A stretch of DNA of 64,000 nt from Klebsiella pneumoniae (GTDB taxonomy: Bacteria; Pseudomonadota; Gammaproteobacteria; Eutrophobiales; Eutrophobiaceae), in NCBI GenBank assembly GCA_945878555.1, contig CAMDWI010000017.1, positions 1-64,000 on the forward strand, in the 5' to 3' direction. Both the position numbers and the translations under genes were made by a program. Of this stretch, positions 29,553-36,489 are shown piece after piece. The notes under the pieces were generated by a model. The model worked only from the letters and a program-made list of their open reading frames with translations, had not been told where the DNA came from and did no database searches. Numbering within the stretch: the first letter of the stretch is position 1; the number at the start of each line of letters is the position of its first letter.

Positions 29553-30344
29553 CTAAGACTTGTACACTACAACACTAAACTCTCTATCTACCCATTCATT
29601 CAATACAGTGCTTTCTTTAATATTCAATGGTATGACTGGGGATCTGACACCAACTTTAACAAAATGCTCATATGGAGAAATAACAACCAGATCGTCAAAA
29701 ATCATAATACAAGTCCATGGAACATGTTCTAGGTACTTACTTTTTAATACAACATCCGCATCCTTTCCCGCTTCCGTAGCAAGTTCTTTAAGTTTCTCTA
29801 TACTTGATTCGATTTTCATCTTTAATTTATCGTGATCTAGTTTTGGGAACCTACTGGCAATAGCTTGTATGAGAACAATATTATTGGGATTAGGAGTGTG
29901 ATATTCCATCAATCCACCCTTTACGAAAAAGTCCTTTATGTCGGTTGAGTGGGTATCGATCCAACTATCCAAGTAATGGACGCTTATTCGAATTCTTTTG
30001 CTTGTCTTCATTAAAGTTTTCCAATCAAACGAATTGAAGTCAGACGGCGGTCTTGTGTGAAAAATACTCTCAATTATTTGGCGTATCATATGAGTTTGTT
30101 CTTGGACCGCAAGGTCGTTATATTTTTTTAATATACCTCCAGTGAATATAAATATTACAATAGCAGCAGAAAGTGAGAATACCAGGCTGTTGAGATAGTC
30201 TATAGAGACTGAGATAAAGTTATAAGAAGCAAAATTCCATCCGCTTTGAGCAAAAATCAAGAAATGGTACATCCAAAATAATACTAGTAGCACTAATATA
30301 CTAGTTGTAATTAATGCTTTATTAATTTCTGTAATCACATTCAA
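29553..30344 (-). CDS. Membrane protein beside the TIR-caspase pair
   Basis: 263 residues. Two transmembrane helices (about 11-32 and 55-73) are followed by a cytoplasmic domain (about 85-263). That domain contains KRIRISVHYLDSWIDTH and VPWTCIMIFDDLVVISPYEHF, a pattern vaguely like PLD-superfamily or STAND-associated sensor domains, but I cannot name it. The DNA is very AT-rich. It lies inside the same bracket of ribbon-helix-helix remnants as TIR and caspase and on the same strand, so it may be part of the module or a second effector. Confidence 0.6.
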   Translation of the reverse strand: MNVITEINKALITTSILVLLVLFWMYHFLIFAQSGWNFASYNFISVSIDYLNSLVFSLSAAIVIFIFTGGILKKYNDLAVQEQTHMIRQIIESIFHTRPPSDFNSFDWKTLMKTSKRIRISVHYLDSWIDTHSTDIKDFFVKGGLMEYHTPNPNNIVLIQAIASRFPKLDHDKLKMKIESSIEKLKELATEAGKDADVVLKSKYLEHVPWTCIMIFDDLVVISPYEHFVKVGVRSPVIPLNIKESTVLNEWVDREFSVVVYKS

Positions 30345-30431
30345 GGCCTCATTTTGTGCCCATCTACATGTGAAGGAATGTTATATCAAGTTTGAATAAA
30401 ATGGAAAGATCAGGCAATTTTAGTTAAGCAT

Positions 30432-30509
30432 TTAGTTTTTTGAATGTGTATATTGACGCAGCGCCTCAGGTATAAGCTCAGATCGGGTGCGATACTCATT
30501 CTTCCTCAT
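30432..30509 (-). pseudogene. Ribbon-helix-helix gene remnant B
   Basis: A 25-residue frame (ATG at 30507-30509, TAA at 30432-30434) contains RTRSELIPEALRQY, the second helix of a ribbon-helix-helix DNA-binding protein. The first strand is missing and there is no ribosome site, so it is probably a leftover. It is related to remnant A at 27871-27921 at both the DNA and protein level. Confidence 0.58.
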
Positions 30510-30573
30510 GCCCGAGGTGAGTCAAATTAAGATTGTAAGTTGAAAATTAATAAGCTTGTAAAATAGGTTATAT

Positions 30574-32061
30574 TCATCGAGAGTACTTCTTTTGGTATGT
30601 ATCCCGATAATCTTTATCCTGACAAATACAAATCCCCCGAGGATCTTTGGCCGCTGGATGTGAATGCAGTTTTGGAAGCGAGCTCATTACGTCGAGTCGT
30701 GTAATAAAACTACCTTTACCTTTAACACCACCCAGTGCATTTTGTACCGCTGCAGCCGCTAACAATACTCCTGCAAGCGCAGATTGGTGAGCCAAGGGAA
30801 CATGAACGTCACCTGCTGGCGCTCCAATCTGGGCTAGGGGAATTACAGCGCCCCCGCAAATACCATCACTGTAAAGCGTTCGAATGGGACGTCCCTCAAA
30901 TGGGAGAAGCCTCTCTAACGGGACATTTCGTTTTTCAGCAATGGCCTCAAGCAATTCCCGTGGAGCGCCTTCATTGTTATAAAGTAGCGTACGTATTTGC
31001 ATAAGCCTCTCAGGAACATTAAAAGAGTCGGCGATAATCTCGTCTTCATTTTTAATGGTGCCTTTGGGCAGATATAAACAACAGACACAAGCTCCATTTA
31101 AAAAATCGTGTACTGAAACACCTAAATCGCCGGGTTGAGTCCATGCATTTGCAATCCAACGAGGCAATGAAGCCTGAGCAGCGCGCCGATGATTTGCAGA
31201 ATCAAGCGCTAATAAAAGACGATCAACCTTATGATGTTTTCTCTCTAAAAAATCAGCAAGTTTAGTTGAATAAGCTTTTGCACTTAATACCCCATTAAAT
31301 TTTGCAGCAACATATTCTGCTTTTGACTTACCTTCATCATTACGTTCAGCGAGTATATAGCGCTGTAAATTTCCCAAATCGACTGATTCATGGTCGACAA
31401 TCATAACAGTACCTTTTAAATTCGTACGAGCTAATGACCAAGCTGCTGCATTGCCAATGGCCCCCGCTCCCGCAAGAACCACGTCACCCAAATTTCCTTT
31501 AATTTTCGTTACACTACCCCCCGCTCGATCCTTATTAAGAATCGAGTATTTTGAATTCTCATCTAGGTGGGCTTCTGGCAAGAATATATAACGGAATAAA
31601 TTAGCCGCTGCCAAACATGCTGCAACGCCTGCGCCAAATGGATTATCACTATCCCCGCATGCTTGTGCACGACTTGTAGAAATTAATGCCTCCCAACCGT
31701 TAGATCCTACAAAAATTCGATGTGGGGTGCTACGTCGTATCCTTGATGAACCAATTACTATCTCTACGGTTGGCGTGCCCGATAATTCAATGTGTGGGTT
31801 TATACGGGATGCCAATGCTCTGGCTTCATCTACAAAATCCTTATCTTCTTCAGCGCGAATTGTGATTGTTGGGTATAGGCGCGCCAATAAACGAACTAAA
31901 AGATCGATTATCGCTCTACCTTCTCTACCGCTAGCATCTCGCGCAATTGTTACCCCAATACACACGTTACTTAAGGAAGATTCAAGTCGCTGTTCATCCA
32001 AGCCAGATATAGCTTGGGCTATCGCAACCGCATTGCGTCTAAAGTAGTCTGGTATTGCCAT
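30574..32061 (-). CDS. E1-like ThiF-family activating enzyme (BilD-like)
   Basis: 495 residues from the ATG at 32061, two bases after the JAMM stop. An N-terminal region of about 190 residues precedes the ThiF/E1 Rossmann domain, with nucleotide loop GAGAIG (198-203), the following DHESVDLGNLQRY (Asp, Asn, Arg of the adenylation site) and LLLALDSANHRRAA. Cysteine-rich stretches (NGACVCCLY, and GICICQDKD near the end) could hold the thioester Cys or a metal. It should adenylate the C-terminal glycine of the Ubl at 33135-33392. It is the last gene of the operon. Confidence 0.84.
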   Translation of the reverse strand: MAIPDYFRRNAVAIAQAISGLDEQRLESSLSNVCIGVTIARDASGREGRAIIDLLVRLLARLYPTITIRAEEDKDFVDEARALASRINPHIELSGTPTVEIVIGSSRIRRSTPHRIFVGSNGWEALISTSRAQACGDSDNPFGAGVAACLAAANLFRYIFLPEAHLDENSKYSILNKDRAGGSVTKIKGNLGDVVLAGAGAIGNAAAWSLARTNLKGTVMIVDHESVDLGNLQRYILAERNDEGKSKAEYVAAKFNGVLSAKAYSTKLADFLERKHHKVDRLLLALDSANHRRAAQASLPRWIANAWTQPGDLGVSVHDFLNGACVCCLYLPKGTIKNEDEIIADSFNVPERLMQIRTLLYNNEGAPRELLEAIAEKRNVPLERLLPFEGRPIRTLYSDGICGGAVIPLAQIGAPAGDVHVPLAHQSALAGVLLAAAAVQNALGGVKGKGSFITRLDVMSSLPKLHSHPAAKDPRGICICQDKDYRDTYQKKYSR

Positions 32062-32063
32062 AG

Positions 32064-32549
32064 CTATTTTTCCATTTGCAAGATTTGCTGCGCAGCTGTG
32101 GATGCTACCTTCTTCCATCCGGAGTTAGACAACCGATATAAAGCGGTATTTCGACCACGAACACCATACCGACCAAAATCTGGAACCACTAGGGATAGAC
32201 CTCCCCTTGTGGTGACGATTGGATAGGTGTCATCAGTATCTGAGTGATAGGCTTCAGAGGGATGTGAATGAACTTGTATCCCAAGACGTTCGCCATTTTC
32301 GAACAACCATACGTTTAAGCGGTGGAGTTCATCCCCTTCCACACGAACACATAAGCCTTCAGGAAGGCGATAAGCGGTTTGTTTTGGCACATGTATCGTT
32401 CTAACCAAAAAACAATCCTTGTCTATTACACCGCTCCAAAGGACAAAGCGCTCGGCGCCGTCACGACCCGCAGAGCGCAATTGGAGATCCGTCTCGTCGC
32501 AAATATCCGGAGGAATAATGAACTCGCGAATCGAATCAAAAGTATTCAT
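32064..32549 (-). CDS. JAMM/MPN metallopeptidase (BilC-like deubiquitinase)
   Basis: 161 residues with a complete JAMM zinc site: Glu33, His94-Ser-His96-Pro, Ser103 and Asp106. In Ubl operons this enzyme removes Ubl from targets or trims its precursor. It overlaps the E2-like gene by ATGA and is followed two bases later by the E1-like gene, so all are translationally coupled. The Ubl here already ends in Gly-Gly, so target removal is the more likely job. Confidence 0.85.
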   Translation of the reverse strand: MNTFDSIREFIIPPDICDETDLQLRSAGRDGAERFVLWSGVIDKDCFLVRTIHVPKQTAYRLPEGLCVRVEGDELHRLNVWLFENGERLGIQVHSHPSEAYHSDTDDTYPIVTTRGGLSLVVPDFGRYGVRGRNTALYRLSNSGWKKVASTAAQQILQMEK

Positions 32550-33133
32550 CTTGGAGGAGAACCAAAGTTGAATGAAATTTTGGGAATCATTTGTATACCA
32601 ATGCCGGTAATCGTCTCAAGACCATATTTAGAAATTATTTCTATAATTCTGACGAGTCTACCAGCACCTGATGGTCGATGCATGTCCCAAAGATCACCAC
32701 TATGCCCAGGGTGCTCGTGATATTCACGGACGCCGGCTACGCATAAGAAAGGAATATCATTCGGTCCATACGCTTGCATGTATGGTTGCTGAGGTTGTAC
32801 CATTATTTGCTCTGCTATGTGCTGCTCTGGGAGTGCACGCATCAATTGCGTTGGTAGCTCAGAATTTTTAAAAGCCTCACCGGTAAAGGGATTGACTAAT
32901 CGAACAGATGGAGGCATCGCATCATAATTAGTGTAATCAAAAGAGACTCCTGTAAGGATCATACTTGGCTTAACTTTTGGTGTTGCGAGTATCACCATCG
33001 CATGAGGGTATTTGGCATGTGTTAAGAACCAGCCTCGCTGGCGGTATTGCTCCCCCAAAGAGCGAAATTCAGCTATTTCTCGATTAAATTTTTTCCGAGA
33101 AACGGTCAGATCTGTAGACTGTACAGGAGGCAT
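32546..33133 (-). CDS. E2-like conjugating protein (BilB-like)
   Basis: 195 residues from the ATG at 33133, one base after the Ubl stop; a GTG at 33148 is possible. The FDYTNYDAMPPSVRLVNPFTGE segment mimics the Y-P-x-x-P-P core of E2 enzymes. A single Cys in IPFLCVAGV (about residue 131) is the candidate catalytic residue, followed by a His-rich REYHEHPGHSGDLWDMHR. The fold call rests on this pattern, the size and its place between Ubl and JAMM. It is divergent enough that a structure prediction should be checked. Confidence 0.7.
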   Translation of the reverse strand: MPPVQSTDLTVSRKKFNREIAEFRSLGEQYRQRGWFLTHAKYPHAMVILATPKVKPSMILTGVSFDYTNYDAMPPSVRLVNPFTGEAFKNSELPTQLMRALPEQHIAEQIMVQPQQPYMQAYGPNDIPFLCVAGVREYHEHPGHSGDLWDMHRPSGAGRLVRIIEIISKYGLETITGIGIQMIPKISFNFGSPPR

Positions 33134-33134
33134 A

Positions 33135-33392
33135 CTAGCCGCCAACACCAGCCTTTAAGTTCAAAAATAACTTTGCGCCTTCTGTCACGCCTAAATCTTC
33201 TACTTTTTTATCAATTTCGATGATCTGGCCGGAAGCATCACGCAGTTCCCAATTCTCAATAGGTTGCCCAGAATTACCCGATCCTTGGAGTGCCTGAAGT
33301 ACAGCCACACGAATTGGTGCATGTACGTTAACTTTCACTGGTATGGGTTGTCCATTAACAATGATAGTGATTTCTATTTGATTTTGGCTCAT
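33135..33392 (-). CDS. Ubiquitin-like protein with exposed Gly-Gly (BilA-like)
   Basis: 85 residues, the size of one beta-grasp domain, of the DUF2604-like prokaryotic ubiquitin type (IEITIIVNGQPIPVKVNVHAP, NWELRDASGQIIEIDKKVEDLGVTEG). It ends exactly in Gly84-Gly85, so no processing is needed. It is the first gene of a four-gene operon (Ubl, E2, JAMM, E1), the order of Bil antiphage systems, although BilA usually has two Ubl domains and this has one. AGGAGG sits five bases before the ATG. Confidence 0.83.
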   Translation of the reverse strand: MSQNQIEITIIVNGQPIPVKVNVHAPIRVAVLQALQGSGNSGQPIENWELRDASGQIIEIDKKVEDLGVTEGAKLFLNLKAGVGG

Positions 33393-33424
33393 AATGCCCT
33401 CCTGAAACTATTGATTAACACTGT

Positions 33425-33473
33425 ATCCACAGCTGACAGTGGATATTATGGTAAACTATTCTTAAATTGTCAA
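33425..33473 (-). promoter_or_regulatory. Sigma-70 promoter and operator of the Ubl operon
   Basis: On the minus strand a consensus -35 TTGACA (33468-33473) and a -10 CATAAT (33445-33450) are 17 bases apart. Immediately downstream is an inverted repeat, ATCCAC-N8-GTGGAT (33425-33444), where a repressor would block the start site. The divergent regulator gene at 33491 begins 18 bases beyond the -35, so it is the obvious candidate to bind here. Confidence 0.78.
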
Positions 33474-33490
33474 GGTACCTGGAAAAACGA

Positions 33491-34081
33491 ATGTCTGAGA
33501 AGATACATTTTGATGTGAAGTTTATTCCAGCAGGTACTGGATCTGCCGTTTGGGATGACCCCCATGCTGCTCAAGTAGTTAACAGATTTATGCCCCAAAA
33601 CCGTCGACATGGCCCTATGCTTGGTATTCTCCATCTCGGTGCCGTTCACCCAACCCCAAGAGTATTGCGAGACGTGGTAGTAACGATTGGTGAGGACATA
33701 AAAGCTGGTCGATATGGCGATTTCAGCTTTTTTATTTGTAGCGAAGACGAAGATACCCGAAGTGTGATTGGTGATATCGCAGCTTCACAGAATGTTGCAA
33801 TGTTTGTAAGTGGCTCCTCAAATGATTTTAGGCATGCTGAACCGGTAGGCGGACTTACGGGAAAGGATCGTGAAACATTAAATTTTATTCTGGAGGCGGG
33901 CGGCACTGTCACCGGGATGGATCTTGCCGTTCAGCTCGGTATCGAAAAAACAGCATCTGGAAATCGACTGGCTTCTCTCCATAAGAAAGGATACCTTCAG
34001 CGTGTAGAACGGTCACACCCTGTTGGCGATCTTTTCATTGATCCACGATCAGTGCACTTTACGCAATTCATTGGTGAGTAA
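33491..34081 (+). CDS. Winged-helix protein divergent from the Ubl operon
   Basis: 196 residues from the ATG at 33491; a TTG at 33467 falls on the -35 box and is unlikely. The C-terminal part (about 130-180: LNFILEAGGTVTGMDLAVQLGIEKTASGNRLASLHKKGYLQR) is a winged helix-turn-helix. The N-terminal 120 residues have no family I know and could sense a signal (FICSEDEDTRSVIGDIA). Position and the operator next to it suggest it controls the Ubl operon. Confidence 0.62.
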   Translation: MSEKIHFDVKFIPAGTGSAVWDDPHAAQVVNRFMPQNRRHGPMLGILHLGAVHPTPRVLRDVVVTIGEDIKAGRYGDFSFFICSEDEDTRSVIGDIAASQNVAMFVSGSSNDFRHAEPVGGLTGKDRETLNFILEAGGTVTGMDLAVQLGIEKTASGNRLASLHKKGYLQRVERSHPVGDLFIDPRSVHFTQFIGE

Positions 34082-34099
34082 TATTTAAGTTAAATAAAA

Positions 34100-34121
34100 T
34101 GGCCACCATCGCTGGTGGCCA
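34100..34121 (-). terminator. Terminator between regulator and radC
   Basis: A perfect 9-bp stem, TGGCCACCA with TGGTGGCCA, has a 4-base loop; on the minus strand it is followed by TTTTATTTA. It ends radC and probably also stops readthrough from the convergent regulator gene. Confidence 0.82.
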
Positions 34122-34132
34122 CAAAGGCTTCG

Positions 34133-34696
34133 TCATAACATACCCCTCTCAGCAAAGCTCACCGTTATCCCACCTGCAACCACAATGTGATCGAGTACCC
34201 TCACTTCAACTAATGCTAAGGTAGTTATGAGACTTTGGGTTAAGGCTTTATCACATGAACTCGGTTCAGCAACACCAGAAGGATGATTGTGAGCAAAGAT
34301 GCATGCAGCAGCATTGCATCGAAGTGCAGATCGTACTACCTCCCTTGGATGCACCTGTGCACCACTGATAGTCCCTTGAAACATCTCTTCGACCGTAATA
34401 ACCCTATGCCTGTTATCCAGAAAGATGGCTACAAATGCCTCAGATGGTCTGCCAAGAAAATGAGCGATAAGAAACTCACTTGTTTCCTGTGGCGATTTAA
34501 GTAACGGACCTCGACAAAGCGCTTCTTTCATGAGCCTTCGTGAAAGTTCAAATGATGCTGCAAGCTTTGGGTTTGGTGACAATCCGTTCTCACCAAGCAT
34601 GAGCGGTGTCAGTCTGCCACTATATATTTTGGTTGCTGTCTTTGGGCCTACTATGAGCGTAAGTAACTCTTGATCAGTCAGTGTTATGGGTTCCAT
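34133..34696 (-). CDS. radC: RadC-family JAB-domain protein
   Basis: 187 residues. A short N-terminal part is followed by the RadC JAB domain with the metal motif AHNHPSG and the downstream PSSCD. AGGAG precedes the ATG. RadC-like genes are common on plasmids and integrative elements; despite the name, a repair role is not established. It is a different JAB family from the JAMM peptidase 1.6 kb away. Confidence 0.88.
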   Translation of the reverse strand: MEPITLTDQELLTLIVGPKTATKIYSGRLTPLMLGENGLSPNPKLAASFELSRRLMKEALCRGPLLKSPQETSEFLIAHFLGRPSEAFVAIFLDNRHRVITVEEMFQGTISGAQVHPREVVRSALRCNAAACIFAHNHPSGVAEPSSCDKALTQSLITTLALVEVRVLDHIVVAGGITVSFAERGML

Positions 34697-34835
34697 GCTG
34701 TGTCTCCTGTTGGGTTAAAGAACTTCCATAACCCATTCAAAGGGAAGGACTGATATCTGACACGGATAGTAAAATTGCCAACACGGCAAGTCATCGATTC
34801 GTGCGGTACTTAGAAGCACCTCATATTCTGTACTC

Positions 34836-36017
34836 ATGTTTCCGAATCCGCCGATTTCCTATTTCGCCAAGACGAACGCACGACTTCCACACCGCCCCTT
34901 TGGTATCAAGCAAAATGACCGGTTTTCGCATGTGTATGTAATTGGTCGTACCGGAGCCGGAAAGACTACCTTGCTCGAAACCCTTGCAACCCAAGACATC
35001 AAGCATGGTCGTGGTCTCTGTGTGATTGATCCACACGGTGATCTTGCTGAACGACTCGTAATGGGTGTACCAGAGTGGAGAAAAGATGAGCTCTGTTATT
35101 TCAATGTGCCAGATCCACAACAGCCCTATGGATACAACCCTCTCCGCCAGGTGCATCCCTCACGCATACCACTTGCAGTCTCTGGATTGATGGAAGCATT
35201 CAAGAAACTGTGGGAAGAAGCCTGGGGTGTACGTATGGAGCATGTACTCAGGAACACCCTCTATGCCCTTATCGAAACCGGTGATGCCACACTCCCGGAT
35301 ATATTGCGCATGCTCTCTGATAAAGGATACCGGTTAAAGGTATTGAGTAAGGTCAAAAATGAACAAGTACGTATGTTCTGGATTAAGGAGTTCAATGCGT
35401 ACAATCCCCGATATCGCCAGGAGATGATTGGACCTATACAGAACAAAGTCGGTGCATTCCTTGCTGATCCAAAGCTCAGGCGTATATTCACATCTGCACC
35501 CGTTGATCTACATTTCCGCTCACTCATGGACGAAGGGAAAATACTTATTGTGAATCTGGCCAAGGGGCGGTTGGGTGAAGACAGTGCGTCCCTTTTGGGT
35601 GCCATTCTAGTTACCACACTGGGACTCGCCGCCATGAGTCGTGGTGAAATGGCCGAATCAGAACGACGAGACTTTATTGTATATGTAGATGAGTTCCAGA
35701 GTTTTACCACACTCTCAGTCGCCAATATGGTGTCTGAATTGCGAAAATTCAGGGTTGGGCTTGTATTAGCACACCAGAATCTTTACCAATTGGAGCCGGA
35801 CGTGCGACATGCCATTTTAGGCAATGTTGGAACACTCATATCCTTTAGACTTGGGCCAGAGGATGCACCCCTCATTACACGTGAGTTTGAACCTACCTTT
35901 GAGTCCTATGACCTAATCAACTTACCGAATCGAAACATTTACCTAAAACTGATGATCGACGGTGCACCAAGCAAGCCTTTTAGTGCTTCAACGCTACAGC
36001 CTCTCGATCTATCGTAA
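34836..36017 (+). CDS. TraG/HerA-type DNA-translocase ATPase
   Basis: 393 residues. Walker A is GRTGAGKTTL (about residue 37), the strand CVIDPHGDLAERL follows, and Walker B is FIVYVDEFQSF (about 285), with the sensor segment LVLAHQNLYQLEPDVR after it. This is the conjugative coupling-protein/HerA superfamily of hexameric DNA pumps. There is no membrane segment, unlike true TraD/VirD4. It is the first of three same-strand genes that end at 39212. Confidence 0.82.
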   Translation: MFPNPPISYFAKTNARLPHRPFGIKQNDRFSHVYVIGRTGAGKTTLLETLATQDIKHGRGLCVIDPHGDLAERLVMGVPEWRKDELCYFNVPDPQQPYGYNPLRQVHPSRIPLAVSGLMEAFKKLWEEAWGVRMEHVLRNTLYALIETGDATLPDILRMLSDKGYRLKVLSKVKNEQVRMFWIKEFNAYNPRYRQEMIGPIQNKVGAFLADPKLRRIFTSAPVDLHFRSLMDEGKILIVNLAKGRLGEDSASLLGAILVTTLGLAAMSRGEMAESERRDFIVYVDEFQSFTTLSVANMVSELRKFRVGLVLAHQNLYQLEPDVRHAILGNVGTLISFRLGPEDAPLITREFEPTFESYDLINLPNRNIYLKLMIDGAPSKPFSASTLQPLDLS

Positions 36018-36108
36018 TTTTCGTCAACCCCTACTTCCAGTCCGATTCATTTCCCGGCTATACTGACCACACTCATTAATTCTCAATATTTCATGGGAGG
36101 ACACAGTT

Positions 36109-36489
36109 ATGAAGTTACTACTCAGACGTGACCAGAAATCCAGCATGATGGGCAAGATTACTTTCACACTCTCAGTGCGTGCAGAACTCACTTCGGAAGA
36201 AAAATCCAACATCCAAAAATATAAACTCGGCGATACGATGCTCTACGAGCGAGCGAAACTCACTGATCAAGGCAGTGGACTCCTTGGCTTAGCATCCAGG
36301 ATGGCCTTCAAAATGATTAATCTCACAATATCAGTAAATGATCTTGAAAGAGGAAAGACTGTTGATTGTAAAGATATAGTTGAGATGCTTGCCGTTGAAG
36401 AGCAGATCAAGGAAGCGGCACAAACCTTCCGCTCAGTGCTCGGAGCTGCCAGCACCTTTGGTGGTGAGGAAGTTCTAGAGCTAACCTAG
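36109..36489 (+). CDS. Small protein between two ATPase genes
   Basis: 126 residues, with a strong GGGAGGA before the ATG. An N-terminal beta-rich part (MKLLLRRDQKSSMMGKITFTLSVRAELT) is followed by helices. It overlaps the next gene as TAGTG, so it is coupled to the large ATPase and probably works with it. No family recognised. Confidence 0.68.
   Translation: MKLLLRRDQKSSMMGKITFTLSVRAELTSEEKSNIQKYKLGDTMLYERAKLTDQGSGLLGLASRMAFKMINLTISVNDLERGKTVDCKDIVEMLAVEEQIKEAAQTFRSVLGAASTFGGEEVLELT

Noticed and set aside
30915-31097. 60-residue frame within the E1-like gene
   Set aside because: Alternate-frame shadow of a gene with clear motifs.
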